Source: a virus | Virus record (IMG/VR): IMGVR_UViG_3300005265_000564 | Span: 1 to 36,365 of that record | DNA length: 36,365 nucleotides | Strand: one strand, 5' to 3' | Shown: piece after piece, positions 1-7,888 of the stretch | How positions within the stretch are numbered: position 1 is the first letter of the stretch | Layout: every line of letters starts with the position of its first letter | Program-made: the position numbers and the translations under genes | Notes under the pieces: generated by a model | Seen by the model: the letters and a program-made list of their open reading frames with translations, nothing else | The model's database searches: none | What the model was told of the DNA's origin: nothing

Positions 1-198
1 GTTCCTCCGACTCCTACACAAGCTCCAACAGTTCCTCCGACTCCAACAACTCCTTCAAGTATACCTATTCCAGAACCTCAAACTCCTCCTTCTCCAACTC
101 CTACTCAAGAAACTTCAAAATCAACTCCGACATCCCCAGAGAATCTCAGACAAAAGTTGGAAGAGTTAAAGAAGAAATTCTCAAAAGGAAGTTCATAA
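1..198 (+). CDS. C-terminal end of a protein with a Pro/Thr-rich linker (partial)
   Basis: The frame is open from the first base of the window to a TAA at 196-198, so this is the 3' end of a gene that starts to the left. The visible 65 residues are a Pro/Thr/Ser-rich stretch of about 48 residues that begins with a 10-residue near-repeat (VPPTPTQAPT then VPPTPTTPSS; the DNA repeats GTTCCTCCGACTCC at 1-14 and 31-44). A short charged helix-like tail (ENLRQKLEELKKKFSKGSS) follows. Such linkers usually join a folded domain to a terminal interaction peptide. The stop is one base from the next ATG, so the gene is in the same operon as the UvsY/UvsX-like pair. A single-stranded DNA-binding or annealing protein would fit the neighbourhood, but nothing visible proves it. 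Confidence 0.75.
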   Translation, partial: VPPTPTQAPTVPPTPTTPSSIPIPEPQTPPSPTPTQETSKSTPTSPENLRQKLEELKKKFSKGSS

Positions 199-199
199 A

Positions 200-574
200 A
201 TGGTTTTGAACATAGAGAAAGTTGGAACTACAATAAAAGCTGATATGAATGGAATTGTTTTACACTTTGACCCAGAGACTTTGCTTCAGCCACCAACGCA
301 ATTGATAGCTCTTAAGTATCAGTGGGGTTTGGTTAAGTCTGAAATAGAGAGAATAAAAAGATACCTCGATTTTGAAGTGAAGAAAACCAAAGCAGAAACA
401 ATAAAATCTTTGATGAGTTCAGGTATGTCAAAGACTGCTGCCTCTGAAGAAGTTGTCCTTGATTCAGCGTATCAGAACAAAGTTCAGCAACTTCAAATAT
501 ATGAATATTGGTCAGATTTGGTTTATCAAGTTTTATCAGCACTTGATGGAGCAATTAATGCAAGGGGAGAATAG
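200..574 (+). CDS. UvsY-like recombination mediator (candidate)
   Basis: A 124-aa protein directly upstream of the UvsX-like gene; the ATG follows the previous stop by one base. From my knowledge of T4 UvsY (137 aa, loads UvsX on gp32-covered single-stranded DNA) the layout agrees: a short N-terminal part, a charged helical stretch with regularly spaced Lys/Arg/Glu (about residues 38-65), a gap, then an aromatic helix ending EYWSDL (102-107) and SALDGAINARGE. The last part parallels the QYWGILL and GALDAIKSRG segments of UvsY. Size, helical character and position next to the recombinase support the call. The match was made by eye and is weak outside the C-terminus, so a generic helical accessory protein remains possible. 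Confidence 0.5.
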   Translation: MVLNIEKVGTTIKADMNGIVLHFDPETLLQPPTQLIALKYQWGLVKSEIERIKRYLDFEVKKTKAETIKSLMSSGMSKTAASEEVVLDSAYQNKVQQLQIYEYWSDLVYQVLSALDGAINARGE

Positions 575-587
575 GAGAGCCTATAAA

Positions 588-1568
588 ATGGACATAAAAA
601 TGGACGAAGTAGCCAAAAAGTTGAGTAAGGAAGCTGGGGTGGAGATTGTTCCTCCACCCCAAGTTCCTCACGAGAGGATACCTACGGGAATAGCACCTCT
701 TGATTGGTTAATAGAAGGAATTCCTTTATCTGCTGTCACAACTTTCTTTGGTCCTGAATCTTCTGGTAAAACTACAATTGCTGCTTATGTTGCTGCTAAA
801 TTTCAGCAAATGGGAGGCATAGTTTCTTGGATTGATACTGAATACTCCTTTTCTACTGAATATTTTCAGAAAATTGGTGTGAATACGAAAAATCTTTTAT
901 ATACAGTTGGTGTTACAGTTGAACAAGCATTTAAGGTAATGGAAACGGTCATTGGATTTTCTCTCGAAAATGACCAGCCATGTCTTGTTGTATGGGATTC
1001 AATTGCTGCTACTCCATCAGAGGAAGAAGAGAGCAGAGCTTTCGACGAAAGCACAGTTGCTGCTGCTGCGAGAGCACTTTCAAAAGGATTTAGAAAATTG
1101 TCTGTAAAGCTCGCAAGACAGCCAAAAGTTGCTTTTTTGATGATAACACAAGTGAGGGAGGATATTGGTGGTTCCATTTATGGAACTGGATATGATATGT
1201 ATGGAGGCAGAGCATTAAAGCATTATCATATGCTTGCTCTGGAGTTTAGAAGAGTTGGGTATATCAGAGAAGAGATACCAGGAGTGAAAGCCCAAATATT
1301 GGTTGCTAAATCAAAGCTTCCGAATGCTCCTATGCTGAAAGGTGTTTCCCTTTATATCAATTATGGTTATGGAGTTGATGAAGGGAAGTCTTTAGTTGAT
1401 ATAGCAAAGGATTTGGGATACATAAGAGTTCAGGGTGGATGGTGGAAATTTTCTAAAGGTGATTCCAAAGCTTATAGAAGAAATGAAATAGCATTGGAGT
1501 TGTTAAAAAATGAACACAAAAAAGCTTTGGAGTTGCTATGGAGAGAGAAAAACAAACCATCCATATAG
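588..1568 (+). CDS. uvsX: UvsX/RecA-like strand-exchange recombinase
   Basis: A 326-aa ATPase of the RecA/UvsX family, which forms filaments on single-stranded DNA and drives homologous pairing. Walker A GPESSGKTT is at residues 55-63, the Glu-containing segment WIDTEYSFS at 81-89, Walker B LVVWDSIAA at about 133-141, the ITQVRED strand at about 186-192, and a Gly-rich loop with YGGRALKHY in the place of RecA loop L2 (205-213). I start at the ATG at 588 because AGGAG (573-577) lies just upstream; an in-frame ATG at 453 would overlap the upstream gene by 122 bases and adds residues unlike the family. The size is close to RecA without its C-terminal extension. It lies between the UvsY-like candidate and gp47/gp46 homologues, as expected for a recombination-dependent replication operon. 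Confidence 0.9.
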   Translation: MDIKMDEVAKKLSKEAGVEIVPPPQVPHERIPTGIAPLDWLIEGIPLSAVTTFFGPESSGKTTIAAYVAAKFQQMGGIVSWIDTEYSFSTEYFQKIGVNTKNLLYTVGVTVEQAFKVMETVIGFSLENDQPCLVVWDSIAATPSEEEESRAFDESTVAAAARALSKGFRKLSVKLARQPKVAFLMITQVREDIGGSIYGTGYDMYGGRALKHYHMLALEFRRVGYIREEIPGVKAQILVAKSKLPNAPMLKGVSLYINYGYGVDEGKSLVDIAKDLGYIRVQGGWWKFSKGDSKAYRRNEIALELLKNEHKKALELLWREKNKPSI

Positions 1569-2047
1569 ATGGGGAGTGGGCTGTTGCCGTTGTAAAGCCC
1601 CATAGTCATCCTTTAATTGAGTATCGATATTCAAATTATTTGCTGAAAAAAGGATTTCCAGAGATTTCTTTTTCATATATAAAACATAACAACAGAATAT
1701 ATCCGAGTTATTATCTGTTTGTTAGAATACAGAATCCGTTGAATTTTGATTTTGAACTATGGAGAAATCTTGAGCCAAATCTTTTCTTTTGGTTGCCTTA
1801 CGGAGCAGAAAGACCATATATGATAGCAGAAAAAGATGTTTCTACATACTTTTCGAATCTTGAAAATTATTTGAACAAAATTTTCAAAAACAAATACGAA
1901 TCTGGAGATAGAGTATGGATTCCTCAGCTTGAAAAGGAAGGTTTTGTAGTTGAAGTTAGACATAAAGTTCTTCTGGTCGCAACTGAACTGATGAGGAGAA
2001 CTATTTATATTACTGTTCCAAAATCAGATGTTGTAATGATGAGGTAA
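1538..2047 (+). CDS. NusG-like transcription elongation factor (NGN + KOW)
   Basis: A 169-aa protein whose layout matches NusG/RfaH. Residues 13-20 (EWAVAVVK) correspond to the first NGN strand (W-Y-V-V in NusG). RIYPSYYLFVRI (53-64) fits the FFPGYVLVQM strand, and RPYMIAEKDVSTYFSNL (92-108) fits RPAPISDKEVDAIMNRL. After a short linker, GDRVWI (123-128), EGFVVEV (134-140), a KVLLVA strand and TVPKSDV (159-165) follow the KOW-domain pattern. Bacterial NusG binds RNA polymerase and controls pausing, termination or translation coupling; specialised paralogues act as antiterminators. The gene overlaps the 3' end of the recombinase gene by 31 bases, so the two are probably translationally coupled. 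The identification is by motif order read by eye; a search against the NGN and KOW families would settle it. Confidence 0.6.
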   Translation: MEREKQTIHIDGEWAVAVVKPHSHPLIEYRYSNYLLKKGFPEISFSYIKHNNRIYPSYYLFVRIQNPLNFDFELWRNLEPNLFFWLPYGAERPYMIAEKDVSTYFSNLENYLNKIFKNKYESGDRVWIPQLEKEGFVVEVRHKVLLVATELMRRTIYITVPKSDVVMMR

Positions 2048-2048
2048 T

Positions 2049-2528
2049 ATGATTAGAAAGCCTTACAGAATTGATATACTTACTGGAATGTTCCAAGAAG
2101 TTGAGCATATACCTGATAATATTTTGTTGTTTTCCATTTATGGTGTTCTTCTTGATAGATATAAAAAATCCAGAGTGATTGAATTTGATAAGCAATTTAT
2201 AGAGCACAGAATGATATTAAGACTTTTATGGAAAAGGCTTTCATCTGAGATAATTGATTTGTTTTATGGAAGAAGATTAAAAATTGCAATGATTTTTCTT
2301 CAATCCCCTGAGTATCCAAAACCAGTTATAGCTTCTATTTTGGGAATGAAATTAAAACGATTATATTATGAAAAATTTGTTGTTTATAACAGATTGAAGC
2401 AAAGGTTTATTTATGAGTTTGATGTTTTGAAGTTTTTGGAATTGTGTAATAAATTGTGGGGTTCTAAATTGCTTATATATTCATATAAGTCTTTGGAAAA
2501 ATTATCTGGAATTAAATCTGATAAATAG
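2049..2528 (+). CDS. Unknown basic helical protein, possible helix-turn-helix
   Basis: A 159-aa protein that I do not recognise. It starts one base after the stop of the NusG-like gene, with GAGG at 2041-2044. The middle (about residues 53-110) is strongly helical and basic. It contains a segment resembling a helix-turn-helix (SPEYPKPVIASILGMKLKRL), followed by an amphipathic helix rich in Tyr, Lys and Arg. That would suit a DNA-binding or sigma-region-4-like fold, but no conserved signature is visible. It lies between the NusG-like gene and the gp47 nuclease gene, so a role in replication, recombination or transcription control is inferred from context only. Confidence 0.75.
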   Translation: MIRKPYRIDILTGMFQEVEHIPDNILLFSIYGVLLDRYKKSRVIEFDKQFIEHRMILRLLWKRLSSEIIDLFYGRRLKIAMIFLQSPEYPKPVIASILGMKLKRLYYEKFVVYNRLKQRFIYEFDVLKFLELCNKLWGSKLLIYSYKSLEKLSGIKSDK

Positions 2529-2539
2529 GAGGAATAAAG

Positions 2540-3475
2540 ATGAACATTTTGATAATTGGTGATACACATTTTCATAACTGGAAATACAAAAAACTTGTTG
2601 ATTATCAGTATGAATTTATGAATAAAATTATTCCTGATGTATTGAAAAACAATTCTGTTGATAGTATTGTTCTTCTTGGGGATTTATTTGAATCAAGAAG
2701 ACTTGTTGATAAAAGACTCGTTGTTGCTGTATTCGAATGGTTAGAAACTCTTGGCCAGAATTATCCCTTCTTTTTTGTTTTGGGAAATCATGACTTTTAT
2801 GATTTAACATATTCTCCATTTGAAAAGGCTTTTAAAAAGGTAAAAGTTATTTCAAAACCTGAAATAATTTCAGTAAAAGGTGTTAAGTTGGGATTTTTGC
2901 CTTGGAATTACTGGAAAGATGAAGATATGAAATCCGTATCTGAAGCAGAGGTTATCTTTTGCCATTTGGAAATAAAAGGTCACAAATACTCTCCAGTATA
3001 TTCGTATGCTTCTCCAGAAGGTTTGACTTTTATTCCAAAAGACAAAATCATATTTAATGGTCATTATCACATTCCCTCTGATGAAGGAAGCTTGATATTC
3101 GTTGGTTCTATTTTACAGAAGAATTTATCTGATTTGGGTTCTAAAAAATCTGTTATTTTGTTTAATTCTGATTCAAAATCTTATGAAAGAATACCTCTTC
3201 CCCATCCTGAATTCAAATTGGCTTTGTCGAGAGTTGAATTTGAGGAAATGAGAACAAAATCAGATAAAAGCAACATAATTCCTGTTTTTCAGCCAGCAAA
3301 ACTTTCTAATTCAAGTTCTACTGATATGTCCACTGAACAGTTGAATGTATTTGAACTTGTTGTTGGGGCAGTAAAAAAATTGTCGAAGCAGTTTAATATA
3401 AAAGCTGACTTTGGATTGAAACTTGTAAAAGAATATTATGAAAAGGAGATGTCTTATGAAGCTGATAAAAGTTAA
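2540..3475 (+). CDS. sbcD: SbcD/Mre11-type nuclease (T4 gp47-like)
   Basis: A 311-aa metallophosphoesterase, the nuclease subunit of an SbcCD/Mre11-Rad50/gp46-gp47 complex that processes double-strand ends. The metal-binding motifs appear in order: GDTHFH (7-12), GDLFESR (47-53), GNHDFYD (82-88), FCHLE (140-144) and NGHYH (173-177). A capping/C-terminal part of about 120 residues follows. The start has AGGAGG (2528-2533) seven nt upstream. The last 20 bases overlap the gp46-like gene, which fits subunits made in fixed ratio. The length is close to T4 gp47 (339 aa) and shorter than E. coli SbcD (400 aa). Confidence 0.9.
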   Translation: MNILIIGDTHFHNWKYKKLVDYQYEFMNKIIPDVLKNNSVDSIVLLGDLFESRRLVDKRLVVAVFEWLETLGQNYPFFFVLGNHDFYDLTYSPFEKAFKKVKVISKPEIISVKGVKLGFLPWNYWKDEDMKSVSEAEVIFCHLEIKGHKYSPVYSYASPEGLTFIPKDKIIFNGHYHIPSDEGSLIFVGSILQKNLSDLGSKKSVILFNSDSKSYERIPLPHPEFKLALSRVEFEEMRTKSDKSNIIPVFQPAKLSNSSSTDMSTEQLNVFELVVGAVKKLSKQFNIKADFGLKLVKEYYEKEMSYEADKS

Positions 3476-5021
3476 AGTGAATAGATTTATGTCATTGCAA
3501 AATATTGAATTTGATTTTCCTGCTGGAGTGATTCTTGTTGAAGGCTACAATGAGGAAACAGGAGGAAGCAATGGAGCAGGTAAGTCTTCTTTGTTTGAAG
3601 CAGTATTTTATGCTCTGTATGGAAAAACTCTGAGAGGTTCTACAGATAACAAAGCCAATGTCGAACTTGAATTTATGGATAATGAAGGTAATGTCTGGTT
3701 TATTCACAGAACAAAGATGAAACTCTCTTTGTTCAAGAATGGAAAGGCAATAACTGATTTAAAAACAAATTTACAGAAAAGGATTGAACAAATTATTGGA
3801 GTTTCTTGGAGAACTTTTCAAACAATAATATATTTTACACCTTACACAATAACAAAATGGTTTGTTGAGTTTTCTGATACAGACAGAAAAAATATGTTTT
3901 CTGAGATTTTGAATCTCCAATGGTTAGATGCTTTGCTTAATAATGTAAAGAATAAAAGGAAAGAGCTTGAATCTCAATTTCTACAAAAACAAAATGAGTT
4001 CAATACTTCAAGGGCAATAATTTCTGAATTGGAAGAGGCTCTTAAACCTGCTGAAGGAATAAAATTAGCCATAAACAAAAAAATAGAAGCTTTGAAGGAA
4101 ATGGGATTTGATTTTAACCAATCTTCTCTCCAGGCATTTAAGGAATCTATTGAAGAAGTAATAAATAAAATGTCGCAAGAACTTTCCCAATTAGAGTTTA
4201 AAAGAAGGGAATTAAGTGGGAAAATAAATGAAAATATGTCCCAGATAAGTAGAATAAAAGTGCTTACTGTTTGTCCTACCTGTAAACAGAAAGTTTCTGA
4301 TGAGCACAAATCAAAAATTGAAATGGATTTGAAAATGTCTAATGATAACATGAATAAGGAGTTGATGAATTTATCTGCCAAAATAACAGAACTTCAATCA
4401 GAAGTGACAAGATGGACAGGTATTTTGAATATATTCAAAGAAATCGAAATTCTGCAAGCTCAATTAAATAATTTTTCAGGCCAATACAAGAGGCTCGAAA
4501 AGTATAAGAATTTGTTACCAAAACAATTCAAAGAATTAGAGAAACTTGAAAAAGAAGTTGAAGAAATGAAAATTTGGGAAAAAATATTTTCTCCAACTGG
4601 AGTAAAATCAATTGTTCTTGAAAATATAATAAATTTCGTTTCTCAGTATATGAAGGTTTATTCATATATAATGGGATTGGAAGTTGAGACTGTTATTGAT
4701 AACAAAGGAAAAATAAATTACTCTGTTGACTATAAGTCATTATCTTCTGGAGAAAGAAGAAGAGTTGAAGTTGCTCTTCTTTTTGCTCTCAGACAGGTTA
4801 TTCCTGTTCCATTTGATTTGCTGGTTATTGATGAAATATTTGACCATCTTGATTATGTTGGGCTTGAATCTGTTAGTCCAATAATAGAAGAATTTTCTAT
4901 GGCGAATAATTTGCCCGTATTTGTTGTCTCGCACAGACCAGATTTGCCTATTCCTTATACTGAAAAGTGGAGAATAGTGAAAACGAAGGAGGGGATATCA
5001 AATGTCCTTGAAAGACAGTAA
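3456..5021 (+). CDS. sbcC: SbcC/Rad50-type ATPase (T4 gp46-like)
   Basis: A 521-aa SMC-like ATPase that partners the nuclease encoded just upstream. Walker A GSNGAGKSS is at 37-45, two coiled-coil arms flank a zinc-hook motif CPTCKQKV at 273-280, and the ABC signature SSGERRRVEVA (430-440) precedes Walker B LLVIDEIFDHLD (455-466). The start at 3456 has AAGGAG (3442-3447) eight nt upstream; a more distal in-frame ATG (3438) lies before that site and is rejected. The coiled-coil arms are short, so the whole protein is about the size of T4 gp46 (560 aa) and half that of E. coli SbcC. Together with the nuclease it would resect ends for the recombinase. Confidence 0.92.
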   Translation: MKLIKVKVNRFMSLQNIEFDFPAGVILVEGYNEETGGSNGAGKSSLFEAVFYALYGKTLRGSTDNKANVELEFMDNEGNVWFIHRTKMKLSLFKNGKAITDLKTNLQKRIEQIIGVSWRTFQTIIYFTPYTITKWFVEFSDTDRKNMFSEILNLQWLDALLNNVKNKRKELESQFLQKQNEFNTSRAIISELEEALKPAEGIKLAINKKIEALKEMGFDFNQSSLQAFKESIEEVINKMSQELSQLEFKRRELSGKINENMSQISRIKVLTVCPTCKQKVSDEHKSKIEMDLKMSNDNMNKELMNLSAKITELQSEVTRWTGILNIFKEIEILQAQLNNFSGQYKRLEKYKNLLPKQFKELEKLEKEVEEMKIWEKIFSPTGVKSIVLENIINFVSQYMKVYSYIMGLEVETVIDNKGKINYSVDYKSLSSGERRRVEVALLFALRQVIPVPFDLLVIDEIFDHLDYVGLESVSPIIEEFSMANNLPVFVVSHRPDLPIPYTEKWRIVKTKEGISNVLERQ

Positions 5022-5550
5022 CAATAAATTTGTGAAAATTATAGGAATTGACCCTTCTATTGTGTCATTAGGCTTTTCGGTAATACAGGGACATTCTAAA
5101 TGTAATGATTTTGTTTATACTGCTGGTGGAGTGTTTGAAGTGCCTTCTGATTTGGATTTGGCTTCCAGATATAGAAGAATACGATATTTTATTGAGACTT
5201 TGTGCGAAATATATAATCCTGATATGTTTGTGATAGAGGATGTTGATTTTAGACCATTCATAAAGAGACAGGTTCAATCCTATTTGTTTGGCTCATTTGC
5301 TGTGATTTTATCTGCTATTCCATCTTATATAGGTTATTATGCTATTAGAAAACAAAAGGTGAATACCATTCTTGGCCTGATTGAGAAAGGGAAGAAAAAA
5401 TCTTCAAAGCAGATAAAGCAATCTGTGATAAAAAGGTATGAAAAATACTTGAGAGGCATAAAAGACAAAAACAAAGAACATGTGGCAGATTCGATAGCAG
5501 TTGTTGAAGCTTTCTTGAGGGAAAGCGATGTTGGAAGTTTGCAAGTATAA
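5002..5550 (+). CDS. RuvC-like Holliday junction resolvase
   Basis: A 182-aa RNase H-fold endonuclease of the RuvC family, expected to cut four-way junctions left by recombination-driven replication. The acidic residues fit the family: D17 in IIGIDPS (13-19), E79/D80 in FVIEDVDF, and H160/D163 in EHVADSIAV near the C-terminus. A Lys/Ser-rich stretch KKKSSKQIKQSV (131-142) sits where RuvC has its DNA-binding KxxSKxQV segment. The ATG is preceded by AAGGAGGGG and overlaps the gp46-like gene by 20 bases. The size agrees with RuvC (173 aa). T4 instead uses endonuclease VII, so this phage combines a T4-type recombinase set with a bacterial-type resolvase. Confidence 0.85.
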   Translation: MSLKDSNNKFVKIIGIDPSIVSLGFSVIQGHSKCNDFVYTAGGVFEVPSDLDLASRYRRIRYFIETLCEIYNPDMFVIEDVDFRPFIKRQVQSYLFGSFAVILSAIPSYIGYYAIRKQKVNTILGLIEKGKKKSSKQIKQSVIKRYEKYLRGIKDKNKEHVADSIAVVEAFLRESDVGSLQV

Positions 5551-7240
5551 AAGTGGGTTCTTAATCAAAAACATAACCTCTGAACAGCTCCGAAAGTATT
5601 ATTCTACATTTGGTAGAAAAGCAAAAATTATTTCTGTTGATGGAGTTTATTCACTTTATTTGTCGAGATTAAATATTTATCACTTGAGATTTTTTACTGA
5701 ACTTGATAGCTTTTTGTCTTTATCTCCAGAGGTTCAATCTGAAATAGAAATAAGTCAAGAAGAGGTTTTGAGGGATGCTATTGCTCAATATACTCCTGAA
5801 GAAATCTTTCCTGATGTTGATTTCAAAAGATATGTGGATTTAGATTTATATGATTTTCAGAAAAGAGCAATAAGAAGAGCTTTCAATCAGTTTTCGTATG
5901 GACTATTTTTTGAAATGAGATGTGGAAAAACCATTACATCACTTGTTTTGTCTGCTCTCTGGTTTGAAAAGGGTATTATTGATTCAATTGTAGTTGTATC
6001 TCCTTTATCTGCTGTTGAGGGATGGCAGAGAGAAATAGAAAGAATGAAAGTCCCAAAAATGAAACATTTCTTTGCTCCCGATTATAAGAGTATGTTAAAA
6101 TTAAAAAAGGCTATTTCCAATTGTTGTTCTGTTGGGATTCTGCCTATTATTCATTTTCATTATGAATTTTGGAGAACGAAAAGATGGGAAGAATTTTTGA
6201 ATGAAGTTTTGGGTTCTGTTGGGAAATTTGTTTTAATTCTTGATGAGAGTCACAAAGTTAAAAATCCTCAATCAAAAGTTCATAAAATACTTTATGCCTT
6301 ATCAAGATATGCCAAAAGAACATTACTTCTAACTGGAACTCCAATAGGAAATACAATAGAGGATTTGTGGGCACAATCGAAGTTTTTGAATCTACAGCAC
6401 AAACTCGGAGAAACTTTAACAAAATTCAGAGCCAAATTTATGTATTCGATTCCAGGAATGTATGGATGGTTTGAAAGGAAAGGAGCAAGACAGCAGGTTC
6501 TTTATCTTATTTCCAATTCGGTTATGTCTGTTTCACAAAAGGATGTATTTAAAACTCAGAAAGTATTTATGGAGACTCTGCATTATGATTTGAATTCTGA
6601 ACAAAGAAGAGTGTATGATGGAATAGTTGATAGAATACAATTTGATTTGAAGGATGGAAAAATAACAATCAACAATGCTTTGACAAGGTCATTAAAACTT
6701 TTACAAGTTTGCTCTGGATTTGTTATAAATGACAATGGAGTAATAGAAGATTTTACTTCAGAAAAAGACAAATTGTTATTAGACATATTGGATACATATT
6801 CTGATGCTCCAATTGTAATTTGGACAATTTTTGATTATGAAGCAGACAAACTTTTGAAACTAATAAACAAAAAATTGAAGAGAAAAGCAATTGTTGTTGA
6901 TGGAAGAACTCCAAAGGATAAAAGAACAAATTTGATTAGTTTGTTCAAAGAGGGTTCTTATAATGTGTTGATTTCGAAACCGCAAGTTTTATCTTTGGGA
7001 ACGGATTTGTCGAGTTCAAGAATTGCTATATTTTATTCCAGAAGTTATTCACACATAGATAGAGAACAGGCTTTATCCAGATTGTTAAATCCAGAAGTTA
7101 AATCAGCAATTGCTATTATTGATTTAGTTGGTAGAAACACAGTTGAAGAAAGGGTTTTGGAAATTCTGAATAAAAAGAAAGAAATATCTGAAGAAGTAAA
7201 AAGTTATACAAGCTTTATCAAATTGATAAAAAGGAGCTGA
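5528..7240 (+). CDS. SNF2-type superfamily 2 helicase (UvsW-like role)
   Basis: A 570-aa SF2 helicase/translocase. A Q-motif-like segment LYDFQKRAI is at 107-115, motif I EMRCGKTIT at 129-137, motif Ia VVVSPLSAVEGW at 155-166, motif II ILDESHKVKNPQSK at 237-250, and motif III LLLTGTPIGN at 266-275. In the second lobe are a TDLSSS segment and QALSRLLNP (motif VI with its Arg). SNF2-type order and DESH in motif II are typical of phage SNF2 helicases. By position it may play the part of T4 UvsW, remodelling forks and branch-migrating junctions. Its N-terminal 100 residues are not recognised. It overlaps the resolvase gene by 23 bases, so junction remodelling and cutting are encoded together. Confidence 0.88.
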   Translation: MLEVCKYKSGFLIKNITSEQLRKYYSTFGRKAKIISVDGVYSLYLSRLNIYHLRFFTELDSFLSLSPEVQSEIEISQEEVLRDAIAQYTPEEIFPDVDFKRYVDLDLYDFQKRAIRRAFNQFSYGLFFEMRCGKTITSLVLSALWFEKGIIDSIVVVSPLSAVEGWQREIERMKVPKMKHFFAPDYKSMLKLKKAISNCCSVGILPIIHFHYEFWRTKRWEEFLNEVLGSVGKFVLILDESHKVKNPQSKVHKILYALSRYAKRTLLLTGTPIGNTIEDLWAQSKFLNLQHKLGETLTKFRAKFMYSIPGMYGWFERKGARQQVLYLISNSVMSVSQKDVFKTQKVFMETLHYDLNSEQRRVYDGIVDRIQFDLKDGKITINNALTRSLKLLQVCSGFVINDNGVIEDFTSEKDKLLLDILDTYSDAPIVIWTIFDYEADKLLKLINKKLKRKAIVVDGRTPKDKRTNLISLFKEGSYNVLISKPQVLSLGTDLSSSRIAIFYSRSYSHIDREQALSRLLNPEVKSAIAIIDLVGRNTVEERVLEILNKKKEISEEVKSYTSFIKLIKRS

Positions 7241-7242
7241 AA

Positions 7243-7884
7243 ATGACTCTAATAGATAAAGGAAGATTAAAAATGAAAGTTTCTGAAGTTGTGTCTGTTT
7301 GGAGGAAAGTTATTACTATGAAGAAAATAAAAACTTCGGTGAGAGGAAAAAGAGCGGAGCAAATAATAGAAAAATTGCTTAACAAACATCCAGCAGATGA
7401 AATCGTGTCTGTATTTGCTTCTTTACCTTCAAATTCCAGATTTGAATTATGGTGGTTGTTAAATGATAAGGCTTATGAAAGATACTTAAAGTCTTCTGAA
7501 GCAAAACAAAGGAAAGGCTCTTCAGAAGGAATAGAGCCATCTTTTAGAAATGATTTAGAATATGTATTCAATTACTTTATAAGAATGAACATACCCAAAA
7601 TAAGACAGAGAAAGATGACATATCAAGAACTTTTGATGAGTTTGCCTTCTTTCGAACCACAGGTTCAAAGTTGGTTATTAGTTGACCCTGTTTATAGAGA
7701 ACTTTCGAAATTGAGAATAATTCAGCCAAAAGAAACAAAACATCTGAAGGCTTTATATAGAAAAAAGTCAATAAGACAAAAACTTGAAACAGAATTTCAA
7801 AATTTTGTAGAACATCATCCTGATTTGAGAGAAATAATAAGTGAAGAATTGGAAGTGCTTGAGGAATTTAAACAGGAGGTGTGA
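7243..7884 (+). CDS. Unknown protein encoded just upstream of the replicative helicase
   Basis: A 213-aa protein, mostly helical, with many Lys, Arg and Glu. The ATG at 7243 follows the helicase stop by two bases, with AAGGAGC 4 nt upstream. A later in-frame Met (KMKVSEVV, residue 11) lacks a comparable site. There are no catalytic motifs, signal peptide or membrane segment. It sits between the SNF2 helicase and the DnaB-type helicase. A helicase loader or adaptor would fit that spot (T4 gp59 is of similar length), but I see no convincing gp59 or DnaC similarity, so this remains inference. Confidence 0.8.
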   Translation: MTLIDKGRLKMKVSEVVSVWRKVITMKKIKTSVRGKRAEQIIEKLLNKHPADEIVSVFASLPSNSRFELWWLLNDKAYERYLKSSEAKQRKGSSEGIEPSFRNDLEYVFNYFIRMNIPKIRQRKMTYQELLMSLPSFEPQVQSWLLVDPVYRELSKLRIIQPKETKHLKALYRKKSIRQKLETEFQNFVEHHPDLREIISEELEVLEEFKQEV

Positions 7885-7888
7885 ATAG

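Noticed and set aside
7243-7884. gp59- or DnaC-type helicase loader
   Set aside because: Only its length and its place before the helicase match. No sequence motif of either family could be seen.
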